From Pseudomonas viridiflava (GTDB taxonomy: Bacteria > Pseudomonadota > Gammaproteobacteria > Pseudomonadales > Pseudomonadaceae): a stretch of 64,000 bases of DNA. The notes beneath the pieces are model-generated. The model saw nothing but the letters and a program-made list of their open reading frames with translations, was not told the origin of the DNA and did no database searches. Of this stretch, positions 45,129 through 53,606 are shown piece by piece. The translations under genes were made by a program, and so were the position numbers. The DNA is taken from positions 1 to 64,000 of the forward strand of contig NZ_UWFA01000475.1 in NCBI RefSeq assembly GCF_900601905.1. The letters run 5' to 3'. Numbering within the stretch: position 1 is the first letter of the stretch; each line of letters opens with the position of its first letter.

Positions 45129-47119
45129 TGTGTTATTACTCCGTCGAATTCTAGGCCGAACAGCGCCACGCCGAGTTCTCGGTCATCAGGCGAAAGGCCG
45201 ACGCTTTTAGGCGATACAGGTTTCTCGATCAGCAACTGCAGGGCCTGGACTTGATCGCTGGCGGCTACCGGAATGCTGATGGTCTGGCGAGTGTTGCTGG
45301 CGGAAAACCTGACCTGCTTGACGGGCTTGCCGTTGAGCACGAAGGACACCGATTGAGTGGTATCCGGGGTGGGGATGAAAGCTTCCAGGTCCAGTTTCAA
45401 GGTGCTGGCGTTGTCCGGGTTGGCCTTGAACAGCAGGCTGGCTTTCGCACCGATGCTCCAGACGCGGTCGGCTTCGACCCCCGCCCAGCCAGTGGACAAT
45501 AAATCGCGGCTGAACACAGGGCGGGCCTGGGCGACTGTCAACATGCGGCCTGGGGCAATCGATGGGCTTTGATCGTCATAAAGCGAGAGCCCCATAGCAG
45601 AGAACGCTGGCACCTTTTCGGGATAGGCGTTGTACGCGGTCACGGTCAGGCGCTTGCCCAGTCGGACTTCGTCGTCACTGCAGCGGTAGGCTTTGGTGAA
45701 CAGGATGTGCCAGTTCTGGTTCACGCAGAACAGTTTCTCGCCAGTACGCGCAGAGTAAGCTTCAAGCCCTGCTACTGCTGACCAGAGGTGCGGCCAGTTG
45801 TGGGTGGCGTCCAGATCCAGGACCAACACATTGGCCGTGGTGCGCTGTGCTTTGAGGGTGTCGAATGCTGCCGAAATACCCGGCAGGCCGTAATGCTGGG
45901 TGTAAGGCACCGGCTTGTTGATTACCGCGAAGGTGGTCGCGAACAGAACCAGCGAAGCGACGCCAACCAGTGGCTTGAGCGAACCCAGGCGGGTACGGGC
46001 AAGCAGAACCATCACGGCGTAGGCAATAGCGAGTGCAGGCGCGGCGTAATAGAACAACCCAACGTAGTGCTCGCTGAGCATGTCGATGCCATACCGCGCA
46101 TAGAACAGCAGAGCGAAGGTCGCAGCGAAGATAGAGGCGATCAGTGCGCGAATACGCGTGCGGGTGTCTTGTGGCAAGCGAGCGCACGCCCACCAGGCCA
46201 GCACTAACAGGCCCAGCCCCAAGGCACCCCACACGTTGCCACCCCAGTACGAGGCCACAAAGGCAGCCGAGTCGGCCAGGGAGTTGGCGGTATGCCCACC
46301 ACTGAACGTCGCGTAATCGTGAACCGGGCCCGGGAAGTCAGTGACGGTCTTGACGATCAGCGGGATAAAGAACACGAACAGCGTCAGGCACGAAAGGCCC
46401 AGCGGTAACCGATGACGAAATAGAAACGAAGGGCTGGCGACGATGCGGTCGTTCTGGCCCTGGCCCCTGATGACCAGGAAGTTACCGACGATGGCCGCGA
46501 TCAGCATCACACCCAGCACGGCCACGAATGACACATGGCCGTTGATCAGGAAGCCGGAGCTGATCGCCAGCGCCTGCAGGCTGTCGACCTTGCCATCAAT
46601 GACACGCCCGATTGCCATCAGTGCGATCACGAATGGGAACAGGTACATGTTTGGCATCCAGATGCCATTGAAGAACGCGTAGTCCGTCAGACTCAGGATC
46701 AGCAGTAGGACGCTCAGCGCAGCGAGCGAGATAAGTGTGGACTGCGTCAGGCGATGAAAGCCGATAAAGGCAAGCGTTATCCAGAAGGCGTTGTAGAACG
46801 CCACGGCCATGACCTGGCCAGCAAAGGGATAGTCAACCAGATGCAACCAGTCGTGGAACACCACTTCACCGGCGGCCAGCACATAGAGGATGGCCGGGCC
46901 GGGATGGTTGAATCCCACTCTGGAGTAGTTACCCACCCAAAGGGAAAAACTCTTGGCACTTTGGATCAAGACCGAGTTGGCTGCAAAGTCGCCTGCTTCG
47001 TTGGTTACCGCACTGATGGTGGTCCAGTTGGCCAGCAGCAGGAACGTCACAGCGACGACGTAGAGCGCGAAAATACTGATCCGGTTTAAAGAATTGAGCC
47101 GGTTGATAAGGTTACTCAT
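45125..47119 (-). CDS. large membrane protein, GT-C glycosyltransferase candidate
   Basis: A 664-residue protein. Residues 1-420 contain about eleven hydrophobic helices. The first periplasmic loop has 'TNEAGDFAANSVLIQSAKSF' with an Asp that could be the catalytic residue of a GT-C enzyme. Residues about 430-664 are a soluble domain ending in a beta-rich part ('SVSFVLNGKPVKQVRFSASN'), perhaps carbohydrate-binding. GT-C enzymes use polyprenyl-phosphate sugars, which is what the DprE/UbiA genes upstream would make. It could therefore be the arabinofuranosyltransferase of this operon. I do not recognise a named family. Confidence 0.7.
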   Translation of the reverse strand: MSNLINRLNSLNRISIFALYVVAVTFLLLANWTTISAVTNEAGDFAANSVLIQSAKSFSLWVGNYSRVGFNHPGPAILYVLAAGEVVFHDWLHLVDYPFAGQVMAVAFYNAFWITLAFIGFHRLTQSTLISLAALSVLLLILSLTDYAFFNGIWMPNMYLFPFVIALMAIGRVIDGKVDSLQALAISSGFLINGHVSFVAVLGVMLIAAIVGNFLVIRGQGQNDRIVASPSFLFRHRLPLGLSCLTLFVFFIPLIVKTVTDFPGPVHDYATFSGGHTANSLADSAAFVASYWGGNVWGALGLGLLVLAWWACARLPQDTRTRIRALIASIFAATFALLFYARYGIDMLSEHYVGLFYYAAPALAIAYAVMVLLARTRLGSLKPLVGVASLVLFATTFAVINKPVPYTQHYGLPGISAAFDTLKAQRTTANVLVLDLDATHNWPHLWSAVAGLEAYSARTGEKLFCVNQNWHILFTKAYRCSDDEVRLGKRLTVTAYNAYPEKVPAFSAMGLSLYDDQSPSIAPGRMLTVAQARPVFSRDLLSTGWAGVEADRVWSIGAKASLLFKANPDNASTLKLDLEAFIPTPDTTQSVSFVLNGKPVKQVRFSASNTRQTISIPVAASDQVQALQLLIEKPVSPKSVGLSPDDRELGVALFGLEFDGVITQ

Positions 47120-47164
47120 GGATCCCTCTGATAGCTGAAAAAGTCCTGACCGCGAGCAACCCGT

Positions 47165-47905
47165 TTACAGGTTCAGGCGTTTGAAGATCAGGGTAGGGAT
47201 GCACTTGATGATCAGCATGATCAACGCCCAGAAGCCCGGCGCGTACAGAGTGTCTGCTTTGCTTTCGATGCCCTTGACGATGCGCTGCGCTACTTGCTCA
47301 GGGCTGGCTACCAGAGGTGCTGGCAACGGCAGGCCTTTGGTCATTGGTGTATCCACAAAACCTGGCTTGATGGTGGTCACCTGAACCCCGACCTTGAACA
47401 GCCGTGCGCGCAAGCCTTCGCAAAAGGTCGATACCGCAGCTTTAGCGGTGCCATACAGATAGTTGGAGGGACGCCCGCGATCACCTGCTACCGATGAAAT
47501 CACCGCCAGGCTGCCGCAGCGCTGAATTTCAAACTGGTTGGCCAGAAGGGTCAGCAATGCGATGACCGACGTGCCGTTGTTGGCCAGCTCCTGCAGGGCG
47601 ACATTCACGTCTTGCTCGCAGGCCTTCTGGTCGGGCAGGGTGCCGTGGGCGATCAGAGCGATATCGATTTGGCCCAGAGCGGCAATGCAGCTGGTCAGCA
47701 TCGCCGGATGGGCTGCGCTGTCTGTAGCGTCCATTTCATGCACGGTGACGGTCTTGGCGCCGCGCCCTTGAAGGTCTGCGGCAGTCTGTTGCAATTTGTC
47801 GGTATTGCGCGCCACGAGGAAAAACTCACTCCCCTGAACAGCCCACAAACGGGCGCACGCCGTGGCGATGGCGGAAGTGGCGCCGATGATCAAGACTCGT
47901 TTCAT
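47165..47905 (-). CDS. DprE2-like decaprenylphospho-ribose 2-epimerase, reductase half
   Basis: A 246-residue short-chain dehydrogenase: 'VLIIGATSAIATACARL' nucleotide-binding motif, 'ALIAHGTL', 'VISSVAGDRGRPSNYLYGTAKAAV' with Tyr-x-x-x-Lys, 'TIKPGFVDTPMT', and a C-terminal hydrophobic segment ('FWALIMLIIKCIPTLIF'). This pattern is that of DprE2, which reduces the 2-keto intermediate to polyprenyl-phospho-D-arabinose. It overlaps the DprE1-like gene upstream by four bases, as expected for the two halves of the epimerase. A 45-base gap leads to the membrane-protein gene. Confidence 0.87.
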   Translation of the reverse strand: MKRVLIIGATSAIATACARLWAVQGSEFFLVARNTDKLQQTAADLQGRGAKTVTVHEMDATDSAAHPAMLTSCIAALGQIDIALIAHGTLPDQKACEQDVNVALQELANNGTSVIALLTLLANQFEIQRCGSLAVISSVAGDRGRPSNYLYGTAKAAVSTFCEGLRARLFKVGVQVTTIKPGFVDTPMTKGLPLPAPLVASPEQVAQRIVKGIESKADTLYAPGFWALIMLIIKCIPTLIFKRLNL

Positions 47906-49218
47906 AAGATGACTCTTTTCCAGAAGCGGGACATCAAAGAAGGGTCGCGCAGCGCTTCAAGTTGCTCCCAGGCGGGGTAAGCCTGGCGGAAGTCGCTGCC
48001 GCTCATGTGCGCGTCCTTGGCGGGATAAAGCCGACCGCCAGCGGTCCGCACGATGCTATCCAGGCGCGGAAAAAGGTTCTTTTCCAGTTCGTTGCTCTGG
48101 GGGAAGTCCAGAGCCAGTGAGGTGCCAGGCAGAGGGAACGACAACAGCCCTGGCGAGGTGATATCGCCGCAGCGCTTGAGCACCGCCAGGAACGAGCCCT
48201 GGCCGCTGTCGGCAATGGCGCCAAGCAGCTCGCCCATGGCGGCCTCGGCATTGGCGTCCGGGATCACGCATTGGTATTGCTGGAATCCATGACGGCCGTA
48301 GATGCGGTTCCAGTGACGGATGCGATCAAGCGGATAGAAGAACGGTTCGTAGGTGCTGCGCTTCTGCGTGCGCTGACTGGGGTGCATGTGCCAGTAAGCG
48401 GTATTGAAGGCGCTCAACGATAGATTGTTGATCAATGAGATGGGCGGAGTCACCGGTACGGAAAGCTTGGAGCGCTCATCCAGGTCAAGCGAGCCGTAGC
48501 GTGCATGGTCTCCGACAATGAACACGCCGCGTCCGGTGTTGGCGCCTTTGGCCAGACAGTCGATCCAGGCCACGCTGTATTCGTGCTGGTGATCGAGCTC
48601 CGCAGACAGGGCGAAGAACTCTGCCAGATTGCCGAAACGCACCACGGTGCTGTTGATCTGGCTGGCCTGTATAGGCATCAGTTGCAGTTCTGCCCACTGA
48701 ATGACCCCCGTCAGGCCCAGCCCGCCGATGGTGGCGCAGAACAACTCGACGTTTTCGGTAGGCGAGCAGGTCAGGTGCTCCAGGCCATGGCGCAGCAGGC
48801 CAAAACATGAGACGTGGCGTCCAAAGGTGCCGCGCAAGTGGTGGTTTTTGCCATGCACGTCATTGGCGACGGCACCGCCGACAGTGGCCAATTGGGTACC
48901 CGGCGTGACGGGCAGGAAGAATCCTCTTGGAATCGCCACCGCAAGAATCTGCGCTAGGGTGATGCCGGCTTCAACGCGAATGATGCCTTGCCGCCAGTCG
49001 GTGTGAATAAAGCGATCAAGGCTGCGCATGTGCAGCACCTGATCACTGGCGGCAAGGCAGCTGTCGCCATAACTGCGGCCGTTGCCATAAGCCAGGGTCG
49101 TACCATGGGCCTGAACAACCGCAGCCTGCACCGCGGGCAGTTCGCTTTGCCATGCGCAGGCATTAGCGGTCTGAGGGGCGCGTGGATGGCGACCCCACGA
49201 ATACAGCGCCTGACTCAT
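47902..49218 (-). CDS. DprE1-like FAD oxidase of the polyprenylphospho-ribose epimerase
   Basis: A 438-residue VAO-type flavoprotein. The FAD-binding half has 'YGNGRSYGDSCL', 'TPGTQLATVGGAVANDVHGK' and 'LFCATIGGLGLTGVI', very close to mycobacterial DprE1. The substrate half has 'FFYPLDRIRHWNRIYGRHGF' and 'GGRLYPAKDAHM'. DprE1 oxidises the 2-hydroxyl of decaprenylphospho-D-ribose. The Cys that benzothiazinones attack (Cys387 in M. tuberculosis, in 'NICVDFP') is replaced by Ala369 here ('SLALDFP'). Overlaps with the UbiA gene upstream and the DprE2-like gene downstream show tight coupling. Confidence 0.9.
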   Translation of the reverse strand: MSQALYSWGRHPRAPQTANACAWQSELPAVQAAVVQAHGTTLAYGNGRSYGDSCLAASDQVLHMRSLDRFIHTDWRQGIIRVEAGITLAQILAVAIPRGFFLPVTPGTQLATVGGAVANDVHGKNHHLRGTFGRHVSCFGLLRHGLEHLTCSPTENVELFCATIGGLGLTGVIQWAELQLMPIQASQINSTVVRFGNLAEFFALSAELDHQHEYSVAWIDCLAKGANTGRGVFIVGDHARYGSLDLDERSKLSVPVTPPISLINNLSLSAFNTAYWHMHPSQRTQKRSTYEPFFYPLDRIRHWNRIYGRHGFQQYQCVIPDANAEAAMGELLGAIADSGQGSFLAVLKRCGDITSPGLLSFPLPGTSLALDFPQSNELEKNLFPRLDSIVRTAGGRLYPAKDAHMSGSDFRQAYPAWEQLEALRDPSLMSRFWKRVIL

Positions 49219-50654
49219 GTCGCCACCCAGAACACCAGGCAGAACAGGATGCCTACTACCAGGCTGACCCGATCACGAATGGCGAACACGACAGGATCAT
49301 CATGCATTTCGCCGCGATGAGTCAGCATCCAGACTCGCGTCACCCAGAACAGCAGCAGTGGGCAACCCAGCCAGATGACTTGAGGATTGGTGTACAGCGC
49401 CGTGGTCAGCCCGTCATGGATGTAAAGGGCCAGAACCATCACGGACAAATAGCCGGACGCGGCGCCCAGGGACGAAATCATCTCCAGATCGCTGGGGTAA
49501 TAGCCGCGACCTCGGGTTTTTTTGGTCATTCCCTGTGTCCGCGCCTCACGCAGCTCGGCGTAGCGCTTGACGAGTGCCAGGCTGAGGAAAATGAACATCG
49601 AGAACGCCAGGATCCAGAACGTCAGCGGCTGCTTGAACGCGGCTGCACCAGCAATGATGCGCACGGTGTAAAGCATGGCCAGTGCAATGACATCCACCGC
49701 CATTTGGCGTTTGAGAGATAGCGAGTAGGCCAGGGTCAGGATGTAATAGGCGGCGAGCACAGCGGCAAACCGGCCCGGCAATAACCATAACGATCCGGCG
49801 AAGGCGACCAGCAGCAATAGCGGAAATGCAATCAGCCCGAACTTGATGGACAGCCGTCCCGAAGCGAAAGGGCGATTGCGCTTGGTTTTATGGTGTCGGT
49901 CATCCGCCAGATCGAGCAGGTCGTTGAGCAGATAAACGCTCGACGCGCACAGGCCGAAGAACAGAAAACCAAGAATCCCTTGCCAGAGCAGCTGCGGATT
50001 GGTGAGTTGATGTGAGGCCAGCAACGGGACAAAAATCAGTACGTTTTTCATCCACTGATGAAGACGTAGAGCTTTGAGCCAATCCCGGGGGCTAGACACG
50101 TTGGATTGAATAACTTGCGCAACATTGCCTTTGGAGCGCGCTTTGGTTTCAACCCCGGACTCCGGGTTTACCACATAAGCCTTGCGTGCGGCCGCCCAGA
50201 CTTGGATGTCGTCGTGCGAGTTGCCCATGTAATCGAAGCCTTGTTCACCGAAATGCTCGATCAGCAGGTCACGCTTGCGATGTGACGACAGGTTGCGCTC
50301 GCTGTCGCTGGCCATTACCTGATCGAACAGCTGCAGGTGTTCTGCGATGCGATCTGCAAGGCTGTAGTGGCTGGCCGTGGCGAGTATCACCTTGCGACCC
50401 AGGCTCCGCTCCGTTTCAATGAACTCGATTACCTGCGGATCATAAGGCAGAACGCTGACGTCAAGGTCGGTTGCCAGCGCCAGGCCCTCCTTCAAGGTGG
50501 CCTTGCTCTTGCTCAGCCAGCCAAGCGGCTTGAACATATTCAAGGGTTGGCTGCGCACAAATGCCATGCCCGTCTCCAGAAGAAGATCGGAGCGCAGCAG
50601 GGTACCGTCAAGGTCAACTACGAGTGGTAGGAGCGGTGGGAACGGGGCAGTCAC
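49215..50654 (-). CDS. HAD phosphatase-UbiA prenyltransferase fusion (polyprenyl-phospho-pentose synthase type)
   Basis: A 479-residue two-domain protein. Residues 1-195 form a HAD hydrolase ('VVDLDGTLLRSD', 'VILATASH', 'YMGNSHDDIQVW'). Residues about 200-479 form a polytopic UbiA prenyltransferase ('NDLLDLADDRHHKTKRNRPF' Asp-rich motif). In mycobacteria Rv3806c (UbiA) couples PRPP to decaprenyl phosphate and a separate phosphatase removes the 5-phosphate; the HAD domain could do that here. I chose the GTG at 50654, with AGGGAAG seven bases upstream; the GTG at 50660 is the alternative. First gene of the operon. Confidence 0.88.
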   Translation of the reverse strand: MTAPFPPLLPLVVDLDGTLLRSDLLLETGMAFVRSQPLNMFKPLGWLSKSKATLKEGLALATDLDVSVLPYDPQVIEFIETERSLGRKVILATASHYSLADRIAEHLQLFDQVMASDSERNLSSHRKRDLLIEHFGEQGFDYMGNSHDDIQVWAAARKAYVVNPESGVETKARSKGNVAQVIQSNVSSPRDWLKALRLHQWMKNVLIFVPLLASHQLTNPQLLWQGILGFLFFGLCASSVYLLNDLLDLADDRHHKTKRNRPFASGRLSIKFGLIAFPLLLLVAFAGSLWLLPGRFAAVLAAYYILTLAYSLSLKRQMAVDVIALAMLYTVRIIAGAAAFKQPLTFWILAFSMFIFLSLALVKRYAELREARTQGMTKKTRGRGYYPSDLEMISSLGAASGYLSVMVLALYIHDGLTTALYTNPQVIWLGCPLLLFWVTRVWMLTHRGEMHDDPVVFAIRDRVSLVVGILFCLVFWVAT

Positions 50655-50964
50655 GAACACTCTTCCCTAATACTGAGTCGGTAAGTCCACTCAGGGAGGC
50701 TGAATAAAAACGCAACCAAAAAAATGCTACACGCAGACATTGAACTGCGCGCCATCGAAGGGTTTGCGTTTATGCACTAAATCAAAAAAGCGCGGTATTC
50801 TCTCATAGCTGTTACCTTTTGAACCAACTGAATATCTGGCTGTAAGAGCTTGATGAGAGTCCAAGGGCGCTCCAAGCCCGGCCATTGTCGCATTCGTCTA
50901 CAGGTTCGGCGGCTGGATGACTTGTAGCCACTCACCTCCGCGAAACGAATTCAGGATTGTAAAA
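50655..50964. promoter_or_regulatory. divergent intergenic region, AT-rich
   Basis: This 310-base gap separates the arabinose operon (minus) from the gene at 50965 (plus) and must hold both promoters. TATTCT near 50797 is a possible plus-strand -10 box, without a convincing -35. No gene is seen. Confidence 0.4.
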
Positions 50965-51516
50965 GTGAGTACTGAACAAGCAACCCCTGGCATTGCACCA
51001 TTGGAACTCAAGCGCATCACCACCGAAATGCATGACCTGGAAGATCGCCTGCAGATTACTGGCGAACTGACGGCTGGCGAGCCGGTGGTGTTCTGGATGA
51101 CCCAGCGTCTGGTGAAACGCTTGGTGCCGCATTTACTTGGCTGGCTGCAACCGTCGGCTGCGGCAGGCAACACAGCTACTATCGCCGATTACCACACGGC
51201 TGCCGTTCAAAGCTTCGCCCAGCAGGCCGCCATTGCTCAGTTGCCAGAACAGCCCGCCGTCCAGGCTACCCAGCAAAACAGCGATTGGCTGATCGAGACA
51301 ATCGATGTTGCGCGAACGGCTGAGATAATCTCTCTGACCTTCAAGAGTGGTGAGCAAAGGGCGGCTTTACTGATGGCGCCGCAACCGTTGCGCCAATGGT
51401 TGGCGATCTTGCATGACCAATGTCGCAAGGGTGAATGGGCTCTCGATATCTGGCCTGAATGGATTTTGAATAACGCACCGACGGACGGTTCCAAGCATTC
51501 TGGCACCATGCATTGA
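50965..51516 (+). CDS. hypothetical protein, 183 residues
   Basis: I do not recognise this protein. It has no signal peptide or membrane segment. Visible features are 'ITTEMHDLEDRLQITGELTA' near the N-terminus and 'LLMAPQPLRQWLAILHDQCR' and 'WALDIWPEWI' near the C-terminus, suggesting a small mixed alpha/beta cytoplasmic protein. The GTG at 50965 is preferred because AGGA lies about nine bases upstream; the frame opens at 50917. It is monocistronic with a terminator about 190 bases downstream. Codon use resembles the neighbours, so it is probably a real gene. Confidence 0.7.
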   Translation: MSTEQATPGIAPLELKRITTEMHDLEDRLQITGELTAGEPVVFWMTQRLVKRLVPHLLGWLQPSAAAGNTATIADYHTAAVQSFAQQAAIAQLPEQPAVQATQQNSDWLIETIDVARTAEIISLTFKSGEQRAALLMAPQPLRQWLAILHDQCRKGEWALDIWPEWILNNAPTDGSKHSGTMH

Positions 51517-51708
51517 TGAGAGTGTTGAGAGGCGCAGATGTAGAGCGTTTTTCATGCGTTTTTGTACAAAAAGTGAACAATCCTTGCGCTGACGAAGTCA
51601 ATTCTTGAAAAAGTGATTTAGTTCGCAGCTTATGCGTCAAGACGCTCGCTTTAGGCACGTTCATCGTTTAATCTGCGTGCGTAGGTTGTGAAGCAAATGC
51701 CAAAAATT

Positions 51709-51741
51709 AAACCCCGTCTTTCCAGGAAGATGGGGTTTTTT
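51709..51741 (+). terminator. rho-independent terminator
   Basis: AAACCCCGTCTT and AAGATGGGGTTT pair around a short loop (TCCAGG), followed by a T-run. It lies about 190 bases after the 183-residue gene. The rest of 51517-51900 shows no gene. Confidence 0.9.
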
Positions 51742-51900
51742 GCATTCAGGGTTTCGTAAGCCCTCGCAAAGGCTGGGTTTAGAGCGGGAGGGTGATTTGG
51801 TTCTAATCAACGTTGAGTGTTTGGCTTAGATAGCCGCCAACACCGTGATGTTGATAATGTGCAGGAATTGACGCCCCGCATTGGTGCGCCCCTGTCACAT

Positions 51901-51990
51901 CGTAGGGGCGGCTTCATCCGCGATGGGCCGGAACATTCACAGTATTTGCATCGGCAGTGATGACGCTTCGCGGCTGAAGCCGCTCCTACG
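51901..51990. repeat. class B REP doublet
   Basis: CGTAGGGGCGGCTTCATCCGCGATGGGCCG at the start and CTTCGCGGCTGAAGCCGCTCCTACG at the end are inverted copies, the first with two changes. Confidence 0.9.
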
Positions 51991-52121
51991 AAGACGGGGG
52001 CGGACGACAAGTGGATTGCCTGATTTTAACGACGCCCGTGGAATATCCAGATCCAAGGCATGCCCGACCGGAGGCTCAGCATCGGGTTGAAAGGCCAATT
52101 TTTATCAAAGGAGTTATTCGA

Positions 52122-52442
52122 TTGAAACTATGGACGGCGATGTGTGCCCTTGCAGTGCTTTCCGGCTGCGGGACAGTCAAGACCTTGAATGACGAGAAGG
52201 GCGCAGCCGACGATCTGGCTCGCTGGCAATCCAATTGCCATTCGATCCCTCGCGCCTACAGTGGCGCGGCCTACCAGTTCTGCAATTTGAATGCGCCTGC
52301 ACGCTCGGGTTCGCATTGGAGTGCGGGGACGATTGCATCGGATCTGGCCCTGTCGGGAATCGCCGACACAGTGCTGCTGCCGTACACAGGTTACTTGCAG
52401 TATCAGTACGGTGATATCAAGGTTCGACGCAAGCAGTACTGA
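52122..52442 (+). CDS. YceK/YidQ-type small lipoprotein
   Basis: A 106-residue lipoprotein. The short signal peptide 'LKLWTAMCALAVLSGC' ends in a lipobox (Leu-Ser-Gly-Cys), followed by 'GTVKTLNDEKGAADDL'. The C-terminus 'SGIADTVLLPYTGYLQYQYGD' is typical of YceK/YidQ lipoproteins that end with a tyrosine-rich strand. The start is a TTG at 52122 with a perfect AAAGGAG eight bases before it; the in-frame ATG at 52011 would bury the signal peptide. Function is unknown; it should sit in the outer membrane. Confidence 0.82.
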   Translation: MKLWTAMCALAVLSGCGTVKTLNDEKGAADDLARWQSNCHSIPRAYSGAAYQFCNLNAPARSGSHWSAGTIASDLALSGIADTVLLPYTGYLQYQYGDIKVRRKQY

Positions 52443-52572
52443 GCTTTACGCCGCTTATCGGCTGTTGGCCTGTTCATGTACGAGAAGGTAACAAACCTGT
52501 AAACGGGCCGTTACAATGCGCCCGCGCCGGTTTGTGCGCACTTCTCTTCATGCTCGGAAGCAGGATTTTTCA

Positions 52573-53442
52573 GTGGCTAATATTACGTATCACCAACCGG
52601 CTGACTCGGCTTTTTTTCAGGGTTTCAGCGGTACTCCTTCACTGGTCAGTGCCAGTAACACGCTTATCGTGACGGCCGACGGCCCTTACAGTGCAGCGAT
52701 CAGCGGGATTTTCAGCCCCACCGGCTCGGGCATCGCCAACAGCATTACTTACTCGTATGGCGGCACGCCGTATGTGACGTTTTCCGGTTTCAGCATCAGC
52801 GCGACTAACACGTACGCTGTCAACAACCTTTTCCGGGGTGATGACCGGATAACCGGCTCTTGGGGCAACGATACTTTTTTCGTTTCGCTGGGTAATGATG
52901 ACTATAACGGCGGTACTGGCCGGGATACGATTTCCTACGATGTCAGCAAGAGTTTCGTCACCGTCAATGTTAGCGGAACGGGTTATCTCGCCAAGGTTGC
53001 TGGCAAAACTGATGCGATCAACAACGTTGAACGGCTGGCTTTTACCGACGGCGTGTTGGCTCTGGACGTTAAAGCTGGCGAGACGACAGGTTCGGTCTAT
53101 CGTCTCTATCAAGCAGCCCTGGACCGCAAGCCGGACGCCGTTGGGCTTAAATTCTGGGTCAACCAGGTCGATCAGGGTGCCAGCATCGCGAACGTTGCTA
53201 TGGGCTTTGTGCAGAGCAACGAGTTTCGTGTCCTGAACCCAGCGAGTGACACACCCTCCCTACTCAAAAGCTACTATCAGAACGTGCTGCATCGTGCGCC
53301 TGACGCGGGTGGCCTGGCATTCTGGAGTAACCAGGCTGCTAGTGGTGTGCAATCCCATGAAATTTTGGTGGCATTTGCCGAAAGCAACGAAAACATCGGC
53401 AACACAGCAGCCGCTACCGAAAACGGAATCTGGCTGGGCTGA
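52573..53442 (+). CDS. small RTX/DUF4214 protein, probable type I secretion cargo
   Basis: A 289-residue, Cys-free protein without signal peptide. About residues 105-140 hold RTX-like calcium motifs ('GDDRITGSWGNDTF', 'GNDDYNGGTGRDTI'). Residues about 185-275 hold two DUF4214 repeats ('VYRLYQAALDRKPDAVGLKF', 'YYQNVLHRAPDAGGLAFW'). The C-terminus 'ENIGNTAAATENGIWLG' resembles the end of DUF4214 proteins. I start at GTG 52573 (AGGA about nine bases upstream). DUF4214 domains are shared with both S-layer-like proteins, here at the C-terminus rather than the N-terminus. It may be exported by the same system. Confidence 0.82.
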   Translation: MANITYHQPADSAFFQGFSGTPSLVSASNTLIVTADGPYSAAISGIFSPTGSGIANSITYSYGGTPYVTFSGFSISATNTYAVNNLFRGDDRITGSWGNDTFFVSLGNDDYNGGTGRDTISYDVSKSFVTVNVSGTGYLAKVAGKTDAINNVERLAFTDGVLALDVKAGETTGSVYRLYQAALDRKPDAVGLKFWVNQVDQGASIANVAMGFVQSNEFRVLNPASDTPSLLKSYYQNVLHRAPDAGGLAFWSNQAASGVQSHEILVAFAESNENIGNTAAATENGIWLG

Positions 53443-53461
53443 CAGCCCCAGATTTCACAAG

Positions 53462-53552
53462 TATGGGAGCGGCTTCAACCGCGAAGGGCCGGGACATTCA
53501 ATAAAGATTGTTCTGGCTGGCATATTGTCTCGCGGCTAAAGCCGCTCCTACG
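53462..53552. repeat. class B REP doublet
   Basis: GGGAGCGGCTTCAACCGCGAAGGGC and the inverted copy CTCGCGGCTAAAGCCGCTCCTACG lie in the convergent gap after the DUF4214 gene. Confidence 0.88.
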
Positions 53553-53606
53553 GATTTGCGTGGATTTGCGCGTCCGCCGTAGGGGCGGTGGGGTTAATCC
53601 GATCCC

